Shown: positions 1 to 9,069 of the stretch, one piece after another
How positions within the stretch are numbered: the first letter of the stretch is position 1
How the letters are laid out: every line of letters starts with the position of its first letter
Source: CAWCHZ01 sp963795555
Lineage (GTDB): Bacteria > Actinomycetota > Thermoleophilia > Solirubrobacterales > Solirubrobacteraceae
Assembly (NCBI GenBank): GCA_963795555.1
Contig: CAWCHZ010000001.1
Span: 1-64,000, forward strand
DNA: 64,000 nucleotides
Direction: 5' to 3'
Notes under the pieces: model-generated
The model's input: the letters and a program-made list of their open reading frames with translations, nothing else
Told to the model about the DNA's origin: nothing
The model's database searches: none
Made by a program: the position numbers and the translations under genes

Positions 1-1264
1 CGGGGCGCATCTACGTCATCAGCCACAGCGGTCGGCGCTCGAACCGATTCGGCCCGATCCGCGTGCTGCCCGCGCTGCCCAAGCCGCAGGGCAAGCCCAA
101 AGCCGTCGCCTGCGCCGCCGCTGTCGCAGGGGACCGGGACGGCATTGGATGGCAACGCGATGTGGATCTGGGAGCTCGACCAGTCGAGTGGCGGCGATCC
201 CGCAGGCGATCGCCAACCAGTGCGCTCGCGGAGGGCGTCAACACGGTCATCGTGAAGTGCGGGCGACGGCGGCACCGCCTGGCCGCAGTTCTCCTCGACG
301 CTGGTCGCCACGCTCAAGGCGCGCGGGCTGCACGTCTGCGCCTGGCAGTACGTCTACGGCACCCACCCGATCAACGAGGCGCAGGTTGGGGCGGGCGCGG
401 GGTCGCGCTCGGCGCGGACTGTCTGGTGATCGACGCCGAATCCGAGTACGAGGGCCTCTACAGCCAGGCGCAGGACCTACATCAAGCAGCTGCGCGCGGC
501 GATCGGGCCGGCGGGTGGCCGTCGCCCTGGCCGGCTTCCCCTACGTCGACTACCACCCGGCGTTTCCCTACTCGATCTTCCTCGGCCCGGGCGGCGCCCA
601 GTTCGACGTCCCGCAGATGTACTGGAAGGACATCGGAGCGTGTCGGTCGACACGGTCTATGCCCACGGCTTCGAGTGGAACATGCCCTATGACCGCCCGA
701 TCCTCCCGCTCGGACAGCTGTTCCAGAGCCCGACGGCAGGCAGATGTGACGCGCTTCAGGGCAGCTCGCGCTCGCCTACGGCGCTCCCGGCGTCAGCTGG
801 TTCGACTACCAGGAGGCGACGCCGACGGGGGTGGAGCGCGATCGCCGCGCCGTTGACGGCGCCGGTCGGGTCCCCGCCGAGCCCCCGGCCTGCCCGGGCT
901 GGGCAGCGGAGCGCAGGGCGACCTGGTCGTCTGGGTTCAGGAGCATCTGGCGGGAGCCGGCTACGCCGTGCCGTTCAACGGCACGCTGGACGCCGCCACC
1001 GAGGCCGCCCTGACGTCCTTCCAGCAAGCTAACGGGATCGTGCCGTCAGGGGTCACCGACGGGCCGACCTGGCAGGCGTTGCTGCAGCATCCGCCGGTAG
1101 CCCCGGACTGGACGATCACCGCGCGGCCGGCGCGTGCGCTGGCGGCTCGCACGCGTGGCGCGCTGGCCGGAGCGGCCCGCGCTCCGCGGCGCAATGGCCC
1201 CGCCTCGGCCGCGCTGCCCGCCGTGCGCGACGAGATCCAGTCGCCGGCGCACCTGCCGCGCTGA
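1..1264 (+). pseudogene. Barrel-like secreted protein with peptidoglycan-binding domain, frame-broken and 5'-partial
   Basis: Pieces in all three forward frames join into one protein. After frame repair one reads GVNTVIVKCGDGG, GLHVCAWQYVYGTHP, DCLVIDAESEYEG, FPYVDYHPAFPYSIF and GVSWFDYQEATP, the alternating strand/acidic pattern of a TIM-barrel glycosidase or lysozyme-like domain. The last frame (about 900-1110) carries one PG_binding_1 repeat (VQEHLAGAGY, then TEAALTSFQQANGI) and a basic Ala/Arg-rich tail ending at TGA 1262-1264. The start lies outside the window. A role in binding and perhaps cutting the cell wall is inferred; I cannot name the glycosidase family. At least four frame changes occur, most likely sequence errors like those in the next seven genes. 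Confidence 0.6.
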
Positions 1265-1331
1265 CCGCGCCCTCGGGTCCACGTGCCGGGCCGGATAACC
1301 TCCCTTTGGTGGCCGTGATGACGCTCGTCAG

Positions 1332-2445
1332 GTGCCCCGAGCAACCGCCGCCGTGACCGCATCGGTGCAACCGCGCCGCGGTGCCGGACGCCGGCGCCTG
1401 TATCGCCGGCTTGCGGTCCTGGCGATCGCGGCGCTGATCGTCGGCATGGTCGTGTGGCGATCCGGAGATCAACCTCGGGCGCGCCGTCAACGCACTCGTC
1501 GACGTCGACATCGGGCTGGTGGCGGTTGCGCTCGTGGTGATGGGCAGCGCCATGCTGTCCGCGCGGAGTCCTGGTACGTCGTGCTGCGCGGCGACGCCGC
1601 CGTCCGTCCGCGCCGTCGCGACGCGCTGCGCGGGTCACGATCGGGGTGATGATGTCCGCGACGCTGCCGGGCCGTCTGGGCGAGCCCTCGCGCGCGTTCG
1701 TGATGGCCCGCCGGCTGGGGATGCCCGGCGCTACCTCTCGGTGGTGCTCGGGACCGTGTTCGCGCAGACGCTGCTGAACATCGGCGCGCTGATCGTGCTG
1801 GCGATCATGACCTTCGCGAGCGTCTCGCTGTTCCGCGGCCACGAGTGGGCGATCGCGCTCGTCGCGGCCGTGACGGTCAGCCTGCTGGTCGTCGTGCTCG
1901 GCGCCCCGGACCTGCTGCTTCGCGCCGCGCGATCGCGAATCGCGGTGGTGCGGCGGTCGCCACGCTGGCGCAGCGCGAGAGCAGCCAGCTGCGACGCGGT
2001 CTGAGCGTCTTCGCCGTCCCGTGGCGGGCGTGCATGCAGCACTCGCCCAGCTGACGGCATGGCGCTGCAGACGCTGGCGTGCTTCCTGATCCTCGAGGCC
2101 TTCCACGTCCCCAGCCACGACCGTCTCAGCGCCGCCGCGGCGGTGCTGCTCGAACGAACGTGACGGCCGCGGTGCCGGTGACCCATCCAACGTCGGCATC
2201 TTCCAGGCCGCCTGCGTCGCCGTGCTCGCGGCCTATGGCGTGGGACGTGGCCGGCGCTGGCCTACGGCGTCGTGCTGCAGGCGGTCGAGGTCTCCACCGG
2301 GGTCGTCATGGGCTGCCCGGCTGCTCGGGGAGGGATGTCCTGGCGTGACATGCGTCGGCGCGCCGAGGGGTTGGCCAGCCCGGCGGAGAGCGCCGAGCGG
2401 ATGACCAGCTCGGCTGGGCCGGCCGGTCCGCCCGAGCGCCTCTGA
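1332..2445 (+). pseudogene. Flippase-like integral membrane protein (lysylphosphatidylglycerol synthase TM family), frame-broken
   Basis: Joined across frames the product has a basic N-terminus, a first membrane helix (LAVLAIAALIVGMVVW), then VDIGLVAVALVVMGSAML, the family-like segment MSATLPGRLGEPSRAFVMAR, several more hydrophobic helices (about 1735-1900) and the C-terminal TNVTAAVPVTPSNVGIFQAA motif at about 2155-2215. The order ARxxGxxGEP...R followed by a late P-S-N-(V/I)-G segment is typical of UPF0104/YbhN-type proteins, which are membrane proteins linked to lipid or polyprenol-sugar movement. A GTG at 1332 is the likely start; the stop is TGA 2443-2445. At least five frame changes are needed, so the copy is either dead or, more likely, mis-sequenced. 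Confidence 0.65.
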
Positions 2446-2466
2446 CGGCAACGCCCGTCGCAGCGC

Positions 2467-2915
2467 TTGACAACGCGCGCGCAGGCCAGCAGGGTGTGCG
2501 CTGCACGGACCGTCGCGCCCGCGCGGCCGCTAGCGTGCGCTTGCCATGCTGAGGACGACCTCGGGTTACTCCTGCCGGAACCATGCGATCGATCAGACAC
2601 CGTGGTGCTCGAGCTGCGCGGACCGCTCGATCTCGTCGCCTCACCCGAGGTCAAGCGTTGCCTGCGCGCGAAGATCGCCACCGGCACGCGACGGCTCGTA
2701 ATCGATCTCTCCTACGCCTCGTTCATCGACCCGTCGCTGTTGCGCGTGCTGGCGGGCGCCCTGCGCGCAATCCGTCGCGCCGGTGGCGACATGACGGTCG
2801 TCTGCAGCGCCGAGCACTCTCGGGGTGCTGGAGCTGACCGGCTGCGGTCGACTGCGGGCATCGCGCCACGCGCGGCGAGGCGCTGGCTCGCCTCGGCGCG
2901 ATCGGGTCCCTCTGA
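2467..2915 (+). pseudogene. STAS-domain protein (anti-sigma factor antagonist-like), one frameshift
   Basis: The main frame reads VVLELRGPLDLVASPEVKRC, then TRRLVIDLSYASFIDPSLLR and a helix RVLAGALRAIRRAGGDMTVV. This is the beta-alpha STAS fold of SpoIIAA/RsbV-type antagonists. The residue usually phosphorylated lies in the D-(L/S)-S/T-x-(V/L)-x-F-(I/M)-D-S/P stretch; here it reads DLSYASFIDPSLL, so the typical D-S after F is D-P-S. Near 2820 the frame changes and the end continues as RGEALARLGAIGSL, stopping at TGA 2913-2915. No good start codon is visible in the main frame; the start is placed only approximately. Partner switch kinases are not in the window. Confidence 0.6.
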
Positions 2916-2939
2916 CCGCGCACGGCGGCCGCCGACCAC

Positions 2940-3726
2940 GTGAAGCTGGCCAGCTTTCAGCCGCCGGGAGCGGTCGGGCGATCGCCGGCGAGGTGCGCGG
3001 CCAAGACGTCGTCGCCTTCGCCGATGGCTCCAGCGTGATCGAGCGCCTGCGCTGCCGCGCGGCGGTCCGCCGCCGATGGCCAGCGTTGGCCGCTGCGCGA
3101 TGTGGTGCTGCTCGCGCCGGCGTCCGCGCCGCGAGCGATCCGGGATCGGCCACAACTCCGCGCGCACACCGCGGAGGTCGGTGCGGAGCGCCCCGAGCGG
3201 CCCGTGGTCTTCGTCAAGCCGCCAGCTGCCGTCGCGCCCCCCGGCGGCCGGTGCGCTGTCCGCACGTGGTGCGCCGACTTCGACTACGAAGGCGGCGTGC
3301 GCGGTGATCGGCGCCAACCAGCAGATCGCCGGCTACGCGGTCGCCGATGACGTCTCCGCCCGCGACCTGCAGCGGCGTGAGCCGCAGTCGGCGCGCGCCA
3401 AGGGCGCCGACACGTCTGCCCGTATGGGCCATGGATCACGACCGCCGATGAGGTCGCGATCGCACGACCTGCGCCTGCGCACCTGGTCAATGGCGAGCTG
3501 CGCCAGGACGCACGCACATCCGAGCTGATCTTCACGCTGCCGGAGCTGGTCGCGATCCTGCGCGAGACCTGCACGCTGTCGCCGGTGACCTGATCCTGAC
3601 CGGCACGCCAGGTGGCGTCGGCATGGCGATGGATCCGCGCCGCTTCCTGGCCGACGGCGATGTCGTGGGGACGAGATCGACGGGCTCGGCGCGATCGAGC
3701 ACGCGATCGTCGCGGAGCCTCGCTAG
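2940..3726 (+). pseudogene. Fumarylacetoacetate hydrolase (FAH) family protein, frame-broken
   Basis: GTG at 2940 opens VKLASFQPPGAV..., like the N-terminus of FAH-family hydrolases and isomerases. The catalytic core follows in changing frames: PVVFVKPPAAVAPPGG, DYE (a metal-ligand acidic residue in the family), VIGANQQIAGYAVADDVSAR with DLQ after it, RTSELIFTLPELVA, and LILTGTPGGVGMAMDP near the end. The stop TAG 3724-3726 sits 2 bases from the end of clpP on the other strand. These enzymes cleave or hydrolyse oxo-acids using Mg or Mn; the substrate cannot be told. At least four frame changes occur, consistent with base losses. Confidence 0.75.
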
Positions 3727-3728
3727 GG

Positions 3729-4307
3729 TCAGTGACGCTCGATCACGCGGTCGATCGACCCGTACTCGACCGCCTCGGCCACCTTGAAGAAGCGATCGCG
3801 CTCGATGTCGGTGTGCACCTGCTCGAGGCTCTGGCCGGTGTGCCTGGCGTAGATCGAGTCGATGCGCTTGCGCTGGTCGAGGATCTCGCGCGCCTGGATC
3901 TCGATCTCCGTCGACTGGCCCTCGAAGCCGGCGCTCGGCTGGTGGATCAAGATCCGCGAATTGGGCAGCGCCAGGCGCTTGCCCTCGGCGCCGCCGGCCA
4001 ACAGCAGCGAGCCCATCGACATCGCCATCCCGAAGCAGAACGTCTGCACCTGGGCCTGATGAACTGCATCGTGTCGTAGATCGCCAGGCCCGCATGACCG
4101 ATCCGCCCGGCGAGTTGATGTAGAGCGAGATGTCCTGTCGGGGTCGACCGAATCCAGATGCAGCAGCTGGGCGACGATCAGGTTGGCGATCTGGTCGTCG
4201 ACAGGAGTGCCGAGGAAGACGATCCGCTCGTTGAGCAGGCGGGAATAGATGTCGTACTCGCGCTCGCCACGCGAGTTGCGCTGGATGACCATCGGGATCA
4301 GTGGCAT
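3729..4307 (-). pseudogene. clpP: ATP-dependent Clp protease proteolytic subunit, frame disturbed by three apparent single-base losses
   Basis: ClpP forms the barrel-shaped serine peptidase that degrades proteins fed by ClpX/ClpC. The start MPLIPMVIQRN, EREYDIYSRLLNERIVFLG, then after repair DISLYINSPGG, FCFGMAMSMGSLLLAGG (nucleophile Ser in MSMGS, where AASMG is usual), RILIHQPSAG (catalytic His) and IERDRFFKVAEAVEYG are all present. Between about 4060 and 4140 three single bases are missing relative to the expected codons (GGG to GG, GG to G, CC to C). Their sum is three, so the reading frame is the same on both sides. It follows purE by 46 bases on the same strand; a co-transcribed purK-purE-clpP order is inferred. 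Confidence 0.88.
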
Positions 4308-4353
4308 GCGAACCAGGCTCCTTGTGGAAATGCGATCGGGAAGCCTTGCAGGT

Positions 4354-4830
4354 TCAAGCGCGCTCGCGCTCCTGGAGCGCGACGTCCTTGCGCTGGGAGG
4401 CGGCGGCGAGCTTGGCGCGGAAGCGCTCCATGCGCGCGCGCAGCTGCTGGTCGGAGGCCCCGAGGATCCGCACGGCCAGCAGCCCGGCATTGCGCGCGCC
4501 GCGATCGACACCGTGGCGACCGGCACCCGGCGGGCATCTGCACGATCGACAGCAGCGAGTCGACACCTTGAGGTCGGCCAGGGGAACCGGTACGCCGATC
4601 ACGGCAGCGGCGTGGCTGCGCGAGCATGCCGGCAGATGCGCGGCGCCGCGGCGCCGGCGATGATCACCGCAGGCCGCGCTCGGCGGCGCTGCGGCCGTAC
4701 TCGAGCATCTCCGCAGGCGTGCGGTGCGCCGAGACGACGCGGACCTCGCGGGGGACGTCGAACTCGTCGAGCGCCGCGACCGCCGCTCCATCACGTCGAG
4801 GTCGGAGTCGCTGCCCATCACCACGCCGAC
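4354..4830 (-). pseudogene. purE: N5-carboxyaminoimidazole ribonucleotide mutase, frame-broken
   Basis: PurE moves the carboxyl group of N5-CAIR to C4 of the imidazole ring in purine synthesis, acting after PurK. Read across frames the protein shows PLVGVVMGSDSDLDVM (the N-terminal substrate loop), ALDEFDVPREVRVVSAHRTP (the His-bearing SAHRTP motif), AEMLEYGRSAAERGLRV, then ATPLPVIGVPVPL and the end NAGLLAVRILGASDQQLRAR. The stop is at 4354-4356. No in-frame start is visible just upstream of GVVMGSDSD (Met codon at 4816-4818), so a base may be missing there too. PurK ends upstream at 4905. Confidence 0.82.
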
Positions 4831-4904
4831 GAGGGGAGCGCGATCGTCGCGTCGCGCCGCCGCGGCCTTGGCGCGCGCTCCGGAGCGGTTGTCGCGAGCG
4901 GCAA

Positions 4905-6078
4905 TCAGGATCGGCCTCCAACCAGCAGCGCATGCGCCCGGCGCGCGGTCGCCTGCGCGCCCGCCGCGTCGGAGCCGAGCGCGGTCACGTGCCCGAGCTT
5001 GCGTCCAGCGCGGGCGCGCTTGCCGTAAGGTGGACATGCGCACCCGCGACCGCGAGCGCCTGTGGGAGCGCGTCGGCTGGATCGGCGTCGCCGCCTGGTC
5101 CGAGCACGTTGACGGTCGCGACAGCCGGCGCGACCAGGTCCGTCGCGCCCAGCGGCCAGTCGAGGATCGCGCGCAGGTGCTGCTCGAGCTGCGACGTCTG
5201 CGCTCCCTCGATCGTCCAGTGGCCGGAGTTGTGCACGCGCGGCGCCAGCTCGTGATCAGCAGCTCGCCGCGCGCCACGAACAGCTCGATCGCGATCACGC
5301 CGACGGCCTCGCTGTGCTCCGCGACGCGCACCGCGATCTCGCGCCCGGTTTGCCAGCTGGTCTCGATGGCGCCGGCGCGAGCGTCTCGACGCAGATGCCG
5401 TCGCGCTGGATCGGCTCGACGCGGATAGGCGATCGCCTCGCCGTCGCGCCGACGGCGACCAGCACCGCCAGCTCGCGCTCGATCGGAACCGCCGCTCGAC
5501 GATCAGATGGAGGTCCGCCGGGCGCGCCTCGTCAACGACCGCGGCGCAGTCGCTGGCCCCGCGAGCATCCAGACGCCGCGCCCGTCATAGCCGCCGCGTG
5601 CCGCCTTGGCGACGATCGGCCAGCCGTGCTCGCCGGCGAACTGCTCCAGCTCCTCGGCCGTCGCGACCGCGCGATGCGCCGGCACCGGCAGGCCCGCCGC
5701 GGCCAGCTCCACGCGCTGGCGCAGCTTGTCCTGGCCGAGGCCCATCGCGTGGGCCGATGGCGAGCCGGTGGCCCTGCTCGGCCAGCGCGGTCAGCTGCTC
5801 GGCGGCGACCAGCTCGTGGTCGAAGGTGACGACGTCGCAGTCGGCGGCCAGCGCGAGCAGCGCCTCACGGGAGTCCGTGGGCCGACGAGCACGTCGGCCG
5901 CGATGCGGGCCGCGCCGTCGTCGGCGTGCGCGGCGAGCACGTGCAGCTCGATGTCGAGTGCGATCGCCGTCTGGTAGAGCATCCGCGCGAGCTGGCCGGC
6001 GCCGACGACGCCGACGAGTGGCCGGCGGCCGGCGGACGCGGGCAGAGCGCGGCTGGTTGCGGGCTGCGCGATCGACAT
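4905..6078 (-). pseudogene. purK: N5-carboxyaminoimidazole ribonucleotide synthase, frame-broken
   Basis: PurK is an ATP-grasp enzyme that carboxylates AIR with bicarbonate. The start is Met at 6078 (MSIAQPATSRAL), followed by RPLVGVVGAGQLARMLYQTA, typical of the PurK N-terminal domain. Later pieces include KLRQRVELAAAGLPVPAHRA, WPIVAKAARGGYDGRGVW (ATP-grasp glycine loop), EAVGVIAIELFV, then NSGHWTIEGAQTSQLEQHLR and PLGATDLV near the C-terminus. The end reads ALLVGGRS with TGA at 4905-4907. Five or more frame changes separate these pieces. It lies immediately upstream of purE, the standard pairing. Confidence 0.85.
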
Positions 6079-6153
6079 CGCTGAGGCCTCGGACCTTAGC
6101 GGCCGTGCCACATGCACGCCGCCGGGGTGCGGTGCGTATACCGTCCGCAGAGC

Positions 6154-6692
6154 GTGGCCACGCTCAACCTTCCCAACGCCTTGACGCTGCTGCGCGTCCT
6201 GCTCGTGCCGGTTCTGATCGCGGCGCTGCTCGAGCAGACGCACGACGGCGATCTGCTGGCGGCGATCGTCTTCGCGCTGGCATCGCTCACCGACGCCGTC
6301 GACGGCTACCTCCGCGCTCGCGCAACGCGATCACGGCCTTCGGCAAGCTGATGGACCCGATCGCCGACAAGCTGCTGATCGCCGCCGCGCTGCTGGCGCT
6401 GGTCGCGCGCGATCGCCTTGCGGTCTGGGTCGCGCTGGTGATCATCGCCCGCGAGCTGGCGGTCACGGCGCTGCGGCTGGTCGCGCTCCAGCAGCGCGTC
6501 GTGCTCGCTGCCGGCATCCTGGGCAAGCTCAAGACGCTCCTGCAGGTGGCCGCCGTGATGGCGCTGATCGCGGTCGACGATCATCCCTTGTGGGTGAGCC
6601 TGCTGGTCGACACCGCCGTCGCCGTGACGGTCCTGTCCGGCGTGGACTACTTCCTCAGCGTGCGCCACCGCCCGGCGCGCCGTCGCGCCTGA
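6154..6692 (+). pseudogene. pgsA: CDP-diacylglycerol-glycerol-3-phosphate 3-phosphatidyltransferase-like, one single-base deletion
   Basis: This is a CDP-alcohol phosphatidyltransferase of phospholipid synthesis, in the membrane. GTG at 6154 opens VATLNLPNALTLLRVLLVPV. The signature D-x2-D-G-x2-A-R-x8-9-G-x3-D-x3-D is complete only if one G is restored after position about 6312: LTDAVDGYL, then ARSRNAITAFGKLMDPIADK. Several hydrophobic helices follow up to DYFLSVRHRPARRRA and TGA at 6690-6692. Without the repair the protein would stop after 66 residues. Divergent from purK, with 75 bases between the starts. Confidence 0.82.
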
Positions 6693-6704
6693 TATCAACC
6701 CCCG

Positions 6705-7862
6705 ATGCCTCGCCAGCCATCCGCTCGCCCGGCGCGAGGGTGGGTCGTTGTCGCCGTCTCCATCGCGCTCACGCTGACGGGGGCCTGGTTGGGGACGGGC
6801 TCGGCGCTGGCGCAGGGGCCGCCGCGCGGCGCGCGACCGGCTCCGAACGGCGCTGCGCAGTCCGGGGGCACGGCGCCGTCCGGCACCGGGCAGTCCGGCG
6901 GCACCGCGCCCGGGCAGGGCCCCCTCGCCGCGGGGCCTCCGGTGCCGCGCGGGCCCGGCGAGCCCCAGCCGTCACAGCTGCCGCCCGAGGCTCCGCCGCC
7001 CCGCGCCTTCGCAGTGGGGATTCGCGTCATCACCCTCGTCGATCGCAGCCGCCTGATTCGCCTCCCCAACGGGCGCAGCGAGCCGCGCACGCTGATCACA
7101 TACGTGCGCTATCCAGCCGTGGGCTCGCAGTCCGGTCACGAGCTTGCGGGGGCGCCGCCGGCACCCAGCGGGGCGCCATATCCGCTCATCGTCTTCGCCG
7201 ACGGCTATGACGTGACGCCGGCGGTCTATGCCGCGCTGCTCGACAGCTGGGTGCGGGCCGGCTACGTCGTGGCCGCCCCGCTGTTCCCGCGCTCGAGCCC
7301 CGGCGCTCCTGGCGGCCCAACCCGGGCGGACATCGTCAACCAGCCGGGCGACATGAGCTTCGTGATCACGCAGATCAGGCGTGCAGCGCTGACCCCTGGC
7401 AACTGGCTGGGAAGGCTCGTCGACACCAGCAGGGTTGCCGTCGCCGGGCACTCCGATGGCGGCATTACGGCGTTCGCCACGGCGTTCGAGCCGGGCTATC
7501 GCGATCCGCGCGTGCGGGCGGCGCTGGTCTTCTCCGGCGCCAGCCTCGGCGGCTTGCCGCAGCGGCCCGTCAGCCACGCGCCGGCGCTGCTGGCCGCCTG
7601 TGGGACCGCTGATCCGATCAACGCGCCCGCCAACGTGCTGGCGCTCTACGACGCCGTGAGCGGCCCGCGGTATCTGCTGCAGCTGCTCGGTGCCGGGCAC
7701 CTGCCGCCGTTCGCCTATGCCCAGCCGTGGCTGGGGATCGTCGAGCGGGTTTCGCGAGCGTTCCTCGACAGCTACCTGCGCGATCGTCCGGCCTCGCCGG
7801 CGGAGCTGCTCGCCCTCGGCGCGCACCCGGGTGGGCCGGCCAAGATCAGCGGTCGGCCCTAG
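6705..7862 (+). CDS. Secreted alpha/beta hydrolase
   Basis: The 385-residue protein has a signal peptide (MPRQPSARPARGWVVVAVSI then ALTLTGAWLGTGSALAQ), a Gly/Pro/Ala-rich linker (residues 38-100), and an alpha/beta-hydrolase domain. The segment PYPLIVFADGYDV is the strand before the oxyanion region, and VAVAGHSDGG gives the nucleophile elbow with Ser250. The candidate acid is in LLAACGTADPINAP and the His in LLGAGHLPPF. The fold resembles chlorophyllase/dienelactone hydrolase-type secreted esterases; the substrate is unknown. The stop overlaps the end of folE2 on the other strand by four bases. It is the first intact gene of the window. Confidence 0.82.
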   Translation: MPRQPSARPARGWVVVAVSIALTLTGAWLGTGSALAQGPPRGARPAPNGAAQSGGTAPSGTGQSGGTAPGQGPLAAGPPVPRGPGEPQPSQLPPEAPPPRAFAVGIRVITLVDRSRLIRLPNGRSEPRTLITYVRYPAVGSQSGHELAGAPPAPSGAPYPLIVFADGYDVTPAVYAALLDSWVRAGYVVAAPLFPRSSPGAPGGPTRADIVNQPGDMSFVITQIRRAALTPGNWLGRLVDTSRVAVAGHSDGGITAFATAFEPGYRDPRVRAALVFSGASLGGLPQRPVSHAPALLAACGTADPINAPANVLALYDAVSGPRYLLQLLGAGHLPPFAYAQPWLGIVERVSRAFLDSYLRDRPASPAELLALGAHPGGPAKISGRP

Positions 7863-8863
7863 CCCTCCAGCCAGGCGCGCAGCGACATGTGCTCCAGCGC
7901 ATGCTCGCCGCTCTCGAGCTCGCGGCGCAACTCGCCGAGCACACCAAAGCGCTCTGCCACGACGTTGTGCTGGTGGATCGTCTCGAGGTTCTCCTGGCGC
8001 GCCGAGACAAATGTCCGCGCGTCGAGCTCGGGGAAGGCGTCGATGATCCCCCGGATCATCTCGCGCACGCAGTCCTCGACGAAGCGCGGTCGTCGGTGGG
8101 CCTTCTCGACCACCGCCGCCTCATCGGAGCGCTTCATCAGCTCGTAGATCTCCGACGACATCGAGTCCTCGACGATCGCCAGCAGCACCGCTCCGTCGAT
8201 CTCGGCGACGCACTCCTCGACGCAGCCGATGTGCAGCGTTCCCAGGCCGCGCTGGTTGTGGGTCGCGATCGGGACATGCTCGAAGATCCGGTCGATCTGC
8301 TCGCTGGCGAAGCCATCCTCCTCCAGCCGCGTGCGCGCCCGGCCGGCAACCAGCTGCTGGGCGCACGGGCAGGCGGTGATGCCCTGCGCGGCGACGCCGA
8401 TCAGGCGGCGCGTGCCCCGCGCCGAGGCCACCGCGGTGCCATAGAGCGTGTAGAGCTCCTGCGTCTGGATGCCCGACACCGGGGCGGGCTTGTGCTCCGG
8501 GTAGCGCGCCGCGATCGTGACCTCGGCACGACGGGCTTCCTGGCGCTCGCGCACGAGCTCAGCGATGTGCTTCGCGAGCGTCTCGACGCGGAAGGATGTC
8601 TCGCCGAGGATGACCTCGCCGATCGCCTCGTTGACAACCTCCTCGAAGCGCGACATGTGGGCGCCCTTCTGGCGTGGGCCGAGATCCACGAAGCACTCCA
8701 ACCGTGCGCTGTAGAGCTGCTCGCTGCCGTCGTGCTCGATCCGGATCACCTTCTCGACGCCGGTGACGCCGACCCGCGAGAGCGACACGTGCAGGGTCGG
8801 AAGCTGCGCCTGGACGTCCTGCGCGGACACGGAGGGAGCTGTTCTGGCGGCCAGGTCGGACAT
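7859..8863 (-). CDS. folE2: GTP cyclohydrolase I, FolE2 type
   Basis: FolE2 converts GTP to dihydroneopterin triphosphate, the first step of tetrahydrofolate (and some pterin) synthesis. It is a metal-dependent alternative to the zinc enzyme FolE. The 334-residue product is of family length and carries LHVSLSRVGVTGVEKVIRI, VDLGPRQKGAHMSRFEEVV, and GITACPCAQQLVAG with the metal-ligand Cys region, then FEHVPIATHNQRG and PRFVEDCVREMI. The start Met at 8863 lies only about six bases after a putative TSS for the TAGTTT box at 8876-8881, so the message may be near-leaderless. No other folate gene is adjacent. Confidence 0.93.
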   Translation of the reverse strand: MSDLAARTAPSVSAQDVQAQLPTLHVSLSRVGVTGVEKVIRIEHDGSEQLYSARLECFVDLGPRQKGAHMSRFEEVVNEAIGEVILGETSFRVETLAKHIAELVRERQEARRAEVTIAARYPEHKPAPVSGIQTQELYTLYGTAVASARGTRRLIGVAAQGITACPCAQQLVAGRARTRLEEDGFASEQIDRIFEHVPIATHNQRGLGTLHIGCVEECVAEIDGAVLLAIVEDSMSSEIYELMKRSDEAAVVEKAHRRPRFVEDCVREMIRGIIDAFPELDARTFVSARQENLETIHQHNVVAERFGVLGELRRELESGEHALEHMSLRAWLEG

Positions 8864-8875
8864 TTGTTGCTGGAA

Positions 8876-8907
8876 AAACTAGGTGCCGGCGCGGAAAACC
8901 CTAGGGT
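8876..8907. promoter_or_regulatory. Candidate folE2 promoter element and ACCCTAGGGT palindrome
   Basis: In the 206-base divergent gap between folE2 and the sigma factor, a minus-strand TAGTTT (8881-8876) is correctly spaced to start transcription just before the folE2 ATG. Twenty bases upstream is a perfect 10-base palindrome, ACCCTAGGGT (8898-8907), a possible operator. No clear -35 box is seen. The assignment rests on position only. Confidence 0.3.
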
Positions 8908-9069
8908 AGCGAGGCCGACGCCGGGCCAGCGGTCGTGCTATCACTCGCATCCGGCTATTAGCCACCCCCGCCAGAGGCGACCAAGGGAACCAGGGCTCAG
9001 CCACCGCGGCAGACGCCGCAAGCGACGTTTCGCAGACGTGCAGGTGCAACAGAGGGGAGCTCCGGGGCG

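Noticed and set aside
3729..4307. Programmed frameshifting in clpP
   Set aside because: Three separate losses within 80 bases, without slippery sites, and all neighbours show the same defect; error is simpler.
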